The notes below the pieces were generated by a model that was given only the letters and a program-made list of their open reading frames with translations, was not told the origin of the DNA and searched no databases. The position numbers were made by a program, and so were the translations under genes. Of a stretch of 64,000 nucleotides of DNA, positions 21,901-30,459 are shown piece by piece. Source of the stretch: Dipylidium caninum (lineage: Eukaryota > Platyhelminthes > Cestoda > Cyclophyllidea > Dipylidiidae); assembly GCA_017562135.1 (NCBI GenBank), contig QEYB01000228.1, positions 124,001-188,000 of the forward strand, given 5' to 3'. How positions within the stretch are numbered: position 1 is the first letter of the stretch; every line of letters begins with the position of its first letter.

Positions 21901-24900
21901 TCCGACCAGCTAATGTTTGTGTACTGCTAGTAGTGAGCTTCTGCAACCATTTTTTTAGATCTCCGGCCCTGCGACAGTGAACCCTGTAGAAACGGCGCTT
22001 ACTGTCAACGAGACGAGGGAGCAGGCGATGTCTCCTTCCAGTGTCGCTGTGCCCCCGGTTGGTCGGGTCGGTGGTGCCATTTACCGCTGTCACGTAGCCC
22101 CTGCCAAGTCTCACAGCCCTGCTTTAATGGCGGGGTGTGTCTCGACGACGTCCTCAGTCCTCACGGCTTCTTCTGCCAGTGTCCGCTCGGTTGGACCGGA
22201 TTATTTTGCCACACACGTGGGTTATTTGACGGGAATTTATTTACGCTCTTCTCCAACTATCCTCAGCGCCTACCATTACGGCTAACAACCCCCATAAACC
22301 ATTTCTTTGTCCATTCTCTTCACGCTATCCCCTCCACTCTCCTTTCCTCCTCGTCTCTGGTCGCTCTGTTGGCTCCATTGTCATGAGAAATTTCGCGTCT
22401 GAGGAATACCTACTCGTAAAATAGGGATGAGCGACTACCAGTGACAATGGATTGTTAGATCATTGGAAGTCTGTGTTTTTTCTGTACGTACTCGCACAAT
22501 TTTCCATGTTGACGTGATTTCTCTAAGTAAGAACACTAGGCGCCTATCCAGGGGATGTATTTCGGGCGGAGTATGGAATTGGAACAATTGCCACTGGACA
22601 GTGTGATCTTCAATCGTCTCCGTCAAGGCTTCATAAAGATTCCGCCATCTACGGATTAAACTACCATTGAAAGAGGCCAGGAGAGATGTTGTGGTTGGAG
22701 GGCGCCTTTTCCCATGTCTTTCAGTACCAAATTATGTCATTGGGGGTAAAATATCCACCAATTGGGGAGTGTAACGAGTCTCTGACGAGGTAAGCCCCTA
22801 ATCTTTCCAACCTACCATACACTGTCACATTAGACGATGCGGATTTGGAGCATTAGCTCTCAGCAAGGTAAAATAAAAACAGCCCCTTATCATAATTTCT
22901 GCCTGTGTGCTAAAGACAAATTAGATTTTGGGCCTTTCGTGACATGGACACGAGATCTCATTGAACCACGCCCCTTGTCGATTATTCGAAGCCCTCGAGG
23001 TTATCCTCGTGCCTGTTATGACTGATTATCTGTCCACTTCTGCGTTTATTTTGGCCCCAATGGACTTTACTCCGCCTCGGAATTTAAGTTGATATTCTCC
23101 CAGTCAAAACATCATATAAAGACATTGAGTAACATTAGGTTCCTTCCCTTTTCAAGATGAGGAGGAAGCGTTGTTCAAGACTCTTCGATTTTGTTAGAAC
23201 ATTCTTACTTACTAACGAAGGTAGGACTTGTCATCTCCTCCACCAAAATCGCTCATAAAAATGCTCTATTTCTGCACCATTGGTTTGAATTTAGCTGGCT
23301 GTGATGACGTGAATTGTACCTCGTAGGCTCGCCGGAGTACCGAGCCTGTGGGAACGGCGACATGTGCAAAAACGGAGGCACCTGCATCAACGTTGGCGAG
23401 GGCTTTCACTGCGTCTGCCCTCCTGGCTTCGCGGGAATGCAGTGCGAAGAGGACGTCGACGAATGTCGCAACAATCCCTGGTAAGCCATTGCTTCAGTCA
23501 GTCATGTCTAAACATGCCTCAAAAACCCCGTCTTCGTGTAAAATGCAGATTACCTGATTGTACTGGAAAAGGGGTTGCGTCAACTCGTAAATTAGACGTT
23601 TTCACACAGCGATGGCGTATCAACATGTCCAAGTGAAAGGGGTTTTCGCCTTAATAGCTGATGACCCTCTTAATGTCAGAAATTACATCGGCATCAACCC
23701 CCTAAGGAGCACATTAATCTATCCCAAGCAATTCCCCACCTCGACGCAAAATAGAGTCATTTCGTTTCGCCTACTATTGCATGGCAACTTGGAATCAGTT
23801 CTGTCTATCCTACTTTGGCCTATTATTACCTTCTACCGCGTGGATTGGCAATATCAGTGACCTCTGTTCGTATTCTCAGCCAAAACGGAGGCACTTGTCG
23901 GGACCTGATCAACGGTTTCGAATGCGTCTGTTCGGAGGGATTCATGGGCATCGACTGTCGCCACAGTAAGTACGGTTACTTTATTGACCACGTACAGGTA
24001 ACCCCAGTTTTTGCTTGTCGTTTCTACATTATTCAACAACTACTCTACGCCGTATGAGTAGATAGAAAGGTAGGCTAATCAAGCCGGATTGCGCGGTGTT
24101 TTAGATTGTCTTGCCACAACAAAACTCTAGCATGAAGCCTTTTTTCATACTACTCAAGTCGCTTAAACCATTTAAGTAGCGCCGTGTCACTTAAGTAAGT
24201 CGATGCTTCAAGACTTCACCCCAAAGTGCTTTCGCTAGTAACTCAGAGTCAAAAGTGGAAATAAAATGTAATATGTCGCCTTCAGTTGCGCACTTCGACT
24301 GATGGCAGTAACGTTATACAAACGGAAAAGTAGTCAGAAATTTTTTATTAATAACAAGCATCTATGCATTTAAAAGTCGCACATTTTAATCATCATTTTA
24401 TAACGCCTTTTGGACTTTTCTGAAAACCCCAACGATTTTGCATGGCAAATCTCCCCACAAGTACTTTTTTACTTCTTTACTTTTAATGTATGCCCTAAAG
24501 ACCTTAAAAGGCGGTAATCTGACGGCGAATAGGGTAAGGTTTCAACTTTCATCTTGCTAATTTTTTTCCTGCCTTATTTTTGCGCCATAAGGCTTGGTTT
24601 TCTCGTGATGAAGGATTACTTTTTGTAATTGACTAAAACAAATCGTTTTTTAAGAAATCGTGTCACATTTTTTGAGCCGTTCACACTATACTGCCGTTTT
24701 AACGGCCGCAGCAGGTTTTAGTGTATGATGCTTGTAAAAATAGCCCAACACGCACAACCAAGGACTTTTCTTCATTGTTAGCGATGGTTTAGGTGTTGGG
24801 ATAAATGCTTCTCTGGTGTAAAATACTGTGACCTATGTACAGGATTATTGTATAGTGTTTACTTCTCACCCCCAACCACACTTCTTCCCAAGAACGAATC

Positions 24901-27900
24901 GCTTTCATGCCGAGACAGAGGTGCACAGGCTACACGTCGTCGGTCTAGTGCTATCTCTCTCCATTCATGAGAAGGCCAACTGTCTGACTTGTAGACCATG
25001 GATAGTCGACTTTGAGTAAAAATTCCCTAGTACTTTCACGCAGATTTGAGTCTACCATCGCTCTCCGACTATCATCATCTAATTCTTGAGGTCGTTCCTT
25101 TAGTTAAACATCTTTGACCTTATTTTTACTCTTAAACCATCCGTGACACTTGTTGGGTTTTATGACCTCGCCGTGTTGTTAATTGTTTCAATGTTTCCTT
25201 TACTTCCAATCCCTGGTCGAACAACGATAGCATACATGAAGCAAATGTTTTTATTCTGGTGTTGGCATTGACATCTTTCATTCACACTACAAGAAAAAAT
25301 AGTTTAACTGAAAAAGAGGTTGTACAGTCAAACTTGACCGTAGCATCAAAACTTCCATGTCTACTGAATCGTGTCTTTACGTAAACTGATTGTGAATGGT
25401 CACGGATGCTAATAAATGCCACAGTGACAATCGGCAAAGCTTTTTGACAGGCAAAATACCCCCGCTACTATAATTCATTCTGGTAATAATCGTTGGACGT
25501 CTCTCACCTACACGCCTAAACTCGCAGTTGAGTCATCATGTGCCGCCCACTTAGACAGCGCACCACCCTCCTAATCAATAACCCCCCTGGGCTGCCCTCT
25601 CGATTATTGGAAATCAATTTATCGAGTGCGATTCGTGTGGTGTTGACACCTGCTAAGTTGGAAACTATGAAACGGGTGTTTTTATTTCGCGTTCAACTGC
25701 GGCTAAGAAAGGTTTATTTTTATGCCCTTTTTCTTAATTACGAAAAAAAAGATACAAAAATGTTTCGATGTTTGTTCGAAAATGGCAACGCTTGTCGTTA
25801 CGAGCCTCGGGGAAGATAATGATGAGGAGGATTGAGGACGGCGACGGTGTATGCTGTGCAGTAAATTTGAAAGTGGCCTGCCGGACTTCAACGGCTTTAA
25901 CATTGCGCAGACATTAACGAATGCATAAATCATCCGTGTGCTTACGGAGCTCGTTGTGTGGACCGAATTGGCACCTACGAATGCATTTGCCCCGAGGGTC
26001 GCAGTGGACGTCACTGCGAGAAAGTGATTGCCGAGGTAATCCCCAAACCCCCGTCATGCCGTTTCAATCACCGTATCTTCGACCACGGCGAGAAGTGGTC
26101 CTCCCACTGCTCCACATGCGAGTGTGTTGAGGGCAATATCGTCTGCAAGAAGGTATGCTCTCTTCTCTATCCCTCCGACTTCACTGTTACCTGCTGTGAC
26201 ACCTTTGTTACGCGACATGCAGGAGTTCTGCGGGTACTGGTCTTGTCTCACCGCGAAAGGGGAGAAAGACCCCTTCGCATGTGGCGAGGGTGAGGAATGT
26301 CGCCTTCTCAGTGCCGCACCACTTCCGCCACTTTGTCTAACTCCTCCGTGCTACGCACGTGCTCGATGCGTTAACGCCAGCGCTGTGGATACCGCCACCA
26401 CACCTCCGCCCGGACTACCGCCAGCACTGCCCGGATGTCGACCCACCAACGCCCGATTAACCAATCAGTGCGCGAGACTGGCGGTGACCTTGGAACGTTC
26501 CCGATTGCCCTATGGCGTTACTGTGGAGGACTTTTGCAATGCGGTGCGGGCGCTTCCAGCAGTGGAGCAGGCTCGGACTACATCGGGTGAAGGAGGACTC
26601 TTAGGGATGAGTTGCGGTCTGGCTGGGAAATCCGTGTCTTCCGGGTCCGATCTCGCGCATATCGAAGTGAGCTTTTAATTAACTCACAAATTACTCGAGT
26701 GCGAGGAAAAATGCGCCTGATCATGAGAGTCCTTTACATTAACTAATTTCTTTTTGTTTTCTTGCTTCAGATAACTCTAAGTTCTACAGATGAAAGGATT
26801 CGCAAGGCAGAAGACGGACAGGAATTCGTTTTCGTGCGACGCTTCGCACACAATATTGCGGCAGCCATTCGCAAAAATGCCTCCACGAATGTCACCTCGC
26901 AAACCCGCTATTTGCCCTCACTGGCCCTCTTAGTTGGCGCAGACTCCCAGAACTTCTACTGGCACACTATACTCCACGGGGTCGCTGAGATTAACATAGA
27001 AACAGTGCTGGTAAAGGACGATGAGATGCGTGAGTTAAAGCATCTTAAATTACCCTTTCGTAAAGTTCATCTCTCACATCATCAGTAAATATTAGGTTGA
27101 AAACTATGGAAGAGGCGTTTTCGTTTAGTCTGTGCTCAGCTGCGACTGAGAGAGATGCGCTGGATATTTTTGCTCTTTATAATCATTTCTTTGAATTTTT
27201 CCGTGTTTTTATCCCACTCGTATTTTGTTTTGTCGCCGAAAGCATTTGGTAACAAGAACAGCTTACATCTAATTCTCTTGTGCGAATTCACATGGGATCA
27301 TAGTGCAGCTCGAGTTTCATTAATGGACCCTTGGCATTCGGACCTAGATTCAGCCGCTTTGAAATCTCATCACCTGAGATTTGAGGAGGCGAACAGTTTG
27401 CACCGCACACACGGTCACAGACTGAAGCTCCATTCCCCGGGTGTTGCTCCACCTAACCGCCGCGAAGTTCAACACACTGCTAATTGCGTCATTGGACACG
27501 AAATACCCGCGGTCTGATTGTCTCCTCGGCCTCTCGACAGATCTTCCCTTCGAATGCCACGAGGCAGTCCTGAGGGAGGAGGCTTGAACTGCTTCCATTT
27601 TCCACCCACTGCTATTGGTCTGTAACTGGAAAGGTCGTCTCCTTGCGAGTGATAAGTAGAAGACATCCAGAAAGCTACATGGTCACACCTTTTCAGCGAG
27701 GTGGTTAAAATAAAGGTTTTCTAGCATCACTACGCGTTTCCAAGACGTGAGGAGCTTGCGAGTCACCCTCAAAAATAGTCAAGACTGAGTGAGCCACGAC
27801 GAACACTTATTAAAGGTCGGCAATAAACGTCATTGGGCGCTGTAGCAAACCATTGGAAGCCAAGTAACCTTTTTAGGTTTGCTGGGGGTAGGTGCAGACG

Positions 27901-29515
27901 CACTTAGGTCTTCTCGTATGTGTCCAAGACGCCTCTGGGTCTCAGAGAACGTTTTGCCGAACCATATGCGGTTGAATCCTCGTCGGCCCTGATAGGACAC
28001 GAAAATGCGGTCGAGCCTTTATGGTGGTAGAGTAACATTGAGGAAGCAGGGAGAGGAGGACGTACTGCTTACATTTGGTTTTGGAAATGCCTATCCTCCT
28101 CACTCCCAGCTTCCCCTTCCTCGACTCATTTCTGCGGGTGTCGCAAGGCAATATCTTCATTCCAAAAAAAGTTAAAACCAAGTTTTAGGGGACTTCTTAA
28201 CGCATGCAAGTGGATACGAAGGGACTCCCAGTCAGAACTAAAATTTTTTATCTTCGTGGTGACCTCCACTTTTCGGCGAAATATCTCAACTCGTCATCGT
28301 CATCATCGCGTCATAAAATGACCAGCAAACAATGACCCGATTGTCCTGTCGTCCATGACAGCCAATCGTTTAATGCCCCATGGTCAGCAGTGGATACATT
28401 CACCAACAAGACATCACGGGGAAGGTTGACAAGTTCCTTGGAAACTTCATCTGGAAACGTTTAAGCACTGGTTAGATGGTGCACCCGAGAACTCTTCCCC
28501 AAGGCCGCCACCTTTTCAATCCCCATGAAATACACCCGAGCCTGACTTAAATTATGGCGGAACAGCAATGCTAGGAGGACGTAGAGTCTCTCAGTCTCCC
28601 GGGGAAACGGGGGTACTGAAGGCCGCGTGACTTTGCGGCCCCCCAGTCGCGTTACCTTCCCTTCAAGGAGCCGTGCAGCCTCGGCACTTGGCATGATCAG
28701 TGGGGAGAGCAGGTAAAGCGCAGTTCCCTTACACCGTGGAGTCGGGGTAACCGGCAATTACAAAATGTCTTCGTTACCTTTTGATTCGGCAAAGACAGGA
28801 GTTGCGAGTCCCCTGACTCGCATTAATCAATGCCAACGGCGAGTTCGGGGTCTTCGTGTGCCCTCTGCCACTGCTTCTTCGGGCGGCTTCTCAAAAGTAC
28901 AATGCGAGTCAATTCCTTGCCGAGTTACTCCAGACTGCCCCGATGAAAGACACACACTTGGACGGTCTTTTTCTCGACCGGACGCCTGTGATGTCTGAAG
29001 TCCAGGTTCTTTTCGGAATCAACAGACCTGCAATTCGCGAGCCCTCGGCGCCTAGAGCGTCTAATCCGCTCTACCCATGTATCATTAAGCGCCGTCATTT
29101 CACATTTAATGAAAATTTGTTTTTTTTCCGGTCTTATCAAACTCCTCCTCTCCTCTGTACCTGGGAGATGGGGTAAAACGGAAGGGTTTTTGCGGTATAA
29201 AAGGTAGTCAGCATTGTTCTTTCTTCCTGTGAAGCGCACAACCCACTCTTGGTGCCACTGGCCTGCTGCCTGGTCGTAGCAGTGGGCATCCTCTGCGCCT
29301 GCATCATCTGCGTTTGCGCGCACCGGAAGTACCAGGAGTTGGTGGAGAAGCACTCCTCCGCCAATGCCGCCAAGCAGTCGGTCGCTGCCACTGCCGCCAC
29401 CATCACAATTGACAGTTCAACTGCACCTGCTCAGACACAAAAACCGCACTACTACCAACCGGCGATCATTTTTCCGTCCGCCGGCCAACCGCAACAACAA
29501 AGGAGTGCGCGGTAG
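3537..29515 (+). CDS. JAG: Jagged/Serrate-class Notch ligand, 17 exons
   Basis: A single-pass surface ligand that would activate Notch receptors on neighbouring cells. Exons: 3537-3940, 12223-12530, 12929-12989, 14619-14752, 15255-15380, 15505-15618, 19298-19543, 19824-19870, 19946-20116, 20246-20717, 21959-22216, 23327-23480, 23880-23965, 25911-26152, 26223-26666, 26771-27029, 29235-29515. Phases agree throughout, giving about 1,268 residues; vertebrate Jagged is about 1,220. Domain order: signal peptide (~1-39), MNNL (~40-190), DSL (~193-237), 16 EGF repeats (~239-905), VWC-like cysteine region (~915-960), juxtamembrane region, membrane helix (~1181-1204), short tail. The 16 repeats, the enlarged tenth EGF and the VWC region mark it as Jagged/Serrate rather than Delta. 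Exons 1 and 2 each appear to carry a one-base indel. The gene converges on DNA2. Confidence 0.93.
4518..5885. repeat. Inverted duplication B, left arm
   Basis: This arm matches about 8,810-10,155 in inverted orientation. Near-identical stretches include the segment around 4,690-4,800 (CGATGATGTATTACGCGGG), the spacer GAGCAGAGTTTGACAATTTG near 5,830, and a pyrimidine-rich block in the middle. The arm contains a member of the dispersed repeat family described near 27.1 kb. High similarity over much of the arm points to recent duplication or gene conversion. Confidence 0.85.
5140..5445 (+). repeat. Pyrimidine-rich (CTC/CTT) tract
   Basis: About 300 nt made almost wholly of C and T in imperfect CTC, CTT and CCT repeats, with only scattered G and A. 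Several overlapping open frames across it encode only Ser/Leu/Pro runs and are not genes. It is mirrored by the purine-rich tract at 9,240-9,560 in the other arm of inverted duplication B. Confidence 0.9.
7905..8120 (+). repeat. Dispersed repeat family, copy
   Basis: The segment carries two landmarks of the family. The first is an AGTATGAAACGGGCG head followed by GCTGCGACTGAAAG. The second, about 100 nt later, is a body reading TTTCGACCAAAGC, then GGCATCAAAAGG, TTTGAATCTACTTTTC and CAATACAAAATG-like sequence. The same order of landmarks occurs near 8,870-9,110 and 51,312-51,480. No coding capacity is visible. Confidence 0.6.
8810..10155. repeat. Inverted duplication B, right arm
   Basis: This is the reverse-complement partner of 4,518-5,885, separated from it by a 2.9 kb spacer. 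Both arms lie in Jagged intron 1 and could fold back on each other in DNA or in the unspliced transcript. Left of 8,810 a further partial copy of the same family, with a short purine-rich run near 8,715-8,745, suggests nested or tandem insertion. Confidence 0.85.
9240..9560 (+). repeat. Purine-rich (GAG/GGA) tract
   Basis: About 320 nt of nearly pure G and A in imperfect GAG, GGA and GAAG repeats. It is the inverted counterpart of 5,140-5,445. Open frames across it encode only Glu/Arg/Gly-rich low-complexity sequence. Confidence 0.9.
12223..12530 (+). CDS. JAG: Jagged exon 2: MNNL end and DSL domain
   Basis: After acceptor TTCTCAG the exon reads [12 protein letters not shown] and then [10 protein letters not shown], the last strands of the MNNL domain. 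The frame then has to shift by one base in a TTT run near 12,397-12,399 to continue as [29 protein letters not shown]. These are the six DSL cysteines. Removing one T gives 307 nt, the phase-1 length exon 3 requires. The DSL loop between the third and fourth cysteines holds only 8 residues (QPHAGRFT), against 11 in vertebrate Jagged1. It lacks the paired phenylalanines there. Confidence 0.88.
12929..26152 (+). CDS. JAG: Jagged exons 3-14: 16 EGF repeats
   Basis: Twelve exons encode sixteen six-cysteine EGF modules. The first two are the compact pair that follows DSL in all Jagged proteins ([12 protein letters not shown]; then [12 protein letters not shown]). Modules 3-8 fall in exons 5-9. Exon 10 carries modules 9-11, including an expanded tenth between YCGPEGC and CGEHGIC, as in vertebrate Jagged. 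Exon 11 holds 12-13, exons 12-13 hold 14-15, and exon 14 holds module 16 (INECINHPC). Several modules have the calcium-binding opening D-I/V-D-E/D-C. Most exon borders are phase 1 and fall between modules; modules 1, 7 and 15 are split by introns. Confidence 0.93.
13237..14480 (+). repeat. Diverged tandem repeats, unit ~250-290 bp
   Basis: Jagged intron 3 contains at least three related copies, roughly 13,237-13,520, 13,860-14,150 and 14,160-14,480. Shared landmarks recur in order: CAACTCGATGTTGGAAGTGG (near 13,890, 14,168 and 14,422), GGAGAGTCGTCC, a CTCCACCGGTCAATTC-like phrase, and CGTCAGTCCGCCTCGAAGAC (near 13,384, 14,071 and 14,327). The copies differ by many substitutions and small gaps, and none keeps an open frame. 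Confidence 0.7.
14938..14966 (+). repeat. Two-copy 14-bp tandem repeat
   Basis: The unit GTGGGCGCCATAAC-like is repeated twice in direct succession in Jagged intron 4. It is a small duplication with no coding effect. Confidence 0.85.
15437..16470. repeat. Inverted duplication A, right arm
   Basis: This is the partner of 1-1,072. It begins in the intron before Jagged exon 6, includes that exon whole, and extends about 850 nt into the next intron. The copy at the left edge lies 2.5 kb upstream of the Jagged start and on the opposite strand. Inversion between the arms would therefore flip the first five exons. Confidence 0.85.
15619..19297 (+). other. Jagged intron 6 (3.7 kb)
   Basis: Apart from the right arm of inverted duplication A, I recognise no gene here. 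A two-copy 26-nt tandem repeat (CTTATCGCTCCTTCCCTCCC unit) lies at about 18,555-18,606. Longer open frames in both strands are GC-rich and lack recognisable domains or splice borders. Confidence 0.65.
21285..21775 (+). mobile_element. Degenerate mariner transposase relic
   Basis: Lies in Jagged intron 10. Reading across several frameshifts and stops gives scraps of a mariner transposase in the right order. They are a VILFDNRKR and SKWVDKN segment, then [13 protein letters not shown], then a fragment ending MNNFCTI, and finally a C-terminal [16 protein letters not shown] motif. The last closely follows the family's terminal L-P-x-R-W-x-K-x-x-x-x-x-G-x-Y pattern. The catalytic region is broken, so the copy cannot be active. 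A related relic is at 51,900-52,490. Terminal inverted repeats were not identified. Confidence 0.8.
23966..25910 (+). other. Jagged intron 13 (1.9 kb)
   Basis: An AT-rich intron. Near its right end (25,655-25,775) is a fragment of the dispersed repeat family: GTTGGAAACTATGAAACGGG followed by a CAACTGCGGCTAAGAAAGG-like segment and a T-rich tail. Nothing else is recognised. Confidence 0.6.
26223..27029 (+). CDS. JAG: Jagged exons 15-16: VWC end, juxtamembrane
   Basis: Exon 14 ends with the start of a cysteine-rich VWC-like module ([15 protein letters not shown]). Exon 15 completes it with EFCGYWSC and GEGEECRLL, then a [12 protein letters not shown] pair, as in vertebrate Jagged after the last EGF repeat. 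The rest of exons 15-16 is the extracellular juxtamembrane region: a cysteine-bearing helix-rich stretch ([22 protein letters not shown]), then [16 protein letters not shown] and [11 protein letters not shown]. These correspond in order to the Jagged segment between VWC and membrane. The 70-nt intron between exons 14 and 15 is clear from phase. Confidence 0.9.
27030..29234 (+). other. Jagged intron 16 (2.2 kb)
   Basis: Contains a copy of the dispersed repeat family at about 27,091-27,245: GAAAACTATGGAAGAGGCG, then CAGCTGCGACTGAGAGAG, then TTTCGCCGAAAGC about 120 nt later. No gene recognised in the rest. Confidence 0.6.
29235..29515 (+). CDS. JAG: Jagged exon 17: membrane helix and tail
   Basis: The exon opens [12 protein letters not shown] and continues through a hydrophobic helix ([17 protein letters not shown]) rich in cysteine. 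A basic stop-transfer stretch, [10 protein letters not shown], follows. The cytoplasmic tail is only about 63 residues, Ala/Ser/Thr-rich and then Gln/Pro-rich, ending QQQRSAR and a TAG at 29513. It has few lysines for ubiquitin-driven endocytosis and lacks the C-terminal PDZ-binding motif of Jagged1. A possible donor (CG|GTAGGA) overlaps the stop, so a longer spliced tail cannot be excluded. Confidence 0.85.
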
Positions 29516-30459
29516 GACGGAGGGCGAGGGACTCGGGCTTGCACCTTACTTATCATTTCCTTCACTTTACCTCCTCTATTCTCTCCTCCTTTGTACAGTG
29601 CTTCCAAATTCGGCCTTTTTTTCCATTCTCGCCATCTTCTACAGTTCTGTAAAGGGGGGGGGGGGCGTATGGATGCGACAGCCCGAATGACAAGCGCTTT
29701 CTGACACTGAAAGGCGCAAAAGTGACTGGGATTGGAAGGCGTGTGCCAACTGGAGACTCCCTCGAAATCGACAGTTTCTCACTCGAGGTCCCAGTGTCGG
29801 GATTTAAAATAGACAGGTTTCAACGACGATGTCGTGGACTCGGGCGGAGCGATCTAAGCTGTCGGATCAGCTCGGACAACAAGTGACTTCCATCGGTCGG
29901 GGGCATTTTGCCCGTGCACGGCTATGGAAGAGGGTCGTACTGTTTTTAAACGCTGCCCTCCGCCACTTCGGTGTGGAAAATCCACCCTGAAGTCGTCCGC
30001 AAAATTCACCCAATTTGCCAAACTTCCTGAAAAAAGAGCTCCAGTTACCGCTTGAAACCAAGTATTGAGCCTCCTAAGGCGCCGGAGGTGGGACTTGACT
30101 CTCGGGCGAAAATCGCCTACACTGAGAGATCCGGCTGGCGTCCGAATTCGTGGCCTACTCTACGAAAATCGGTCTCACTGCTTATCCACACTCGTCAGTG
30201 GAGAATAAGATGAAGCAGCTCATATCGAACTTCAGCAACAAAAAGGACATCGCCCCAGCCTCCCAAACCCTCAACTCCCGACTGCATCGCCTTCTTCCAT
30301 TTAAATTCCTCGATTCCCTAACCTCATCCGTGGCGCGGCACCGAACAAGACGGAGTGGCCTTGGAAAAGCGAATATTCCAAATCCGTAAGAAAATAGGGG
30401 GAAATGCGGCCGGCAGTTGATGTACAAAACGGCGACCAAAGGGGGAAAACTAACACACA
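29516..30459. other. Convergent intergenic region, Jagged/DNA2
   Basis: About 944 nt separate the Jagged stop (+ strand) from the DNA2 stop (- strand), so this must hold both 3' untranslated regions. A run of ten or more G lies near 29,655. I found no AATAAA on either strand close to either stop and no further gene. Confidence 0.6.
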
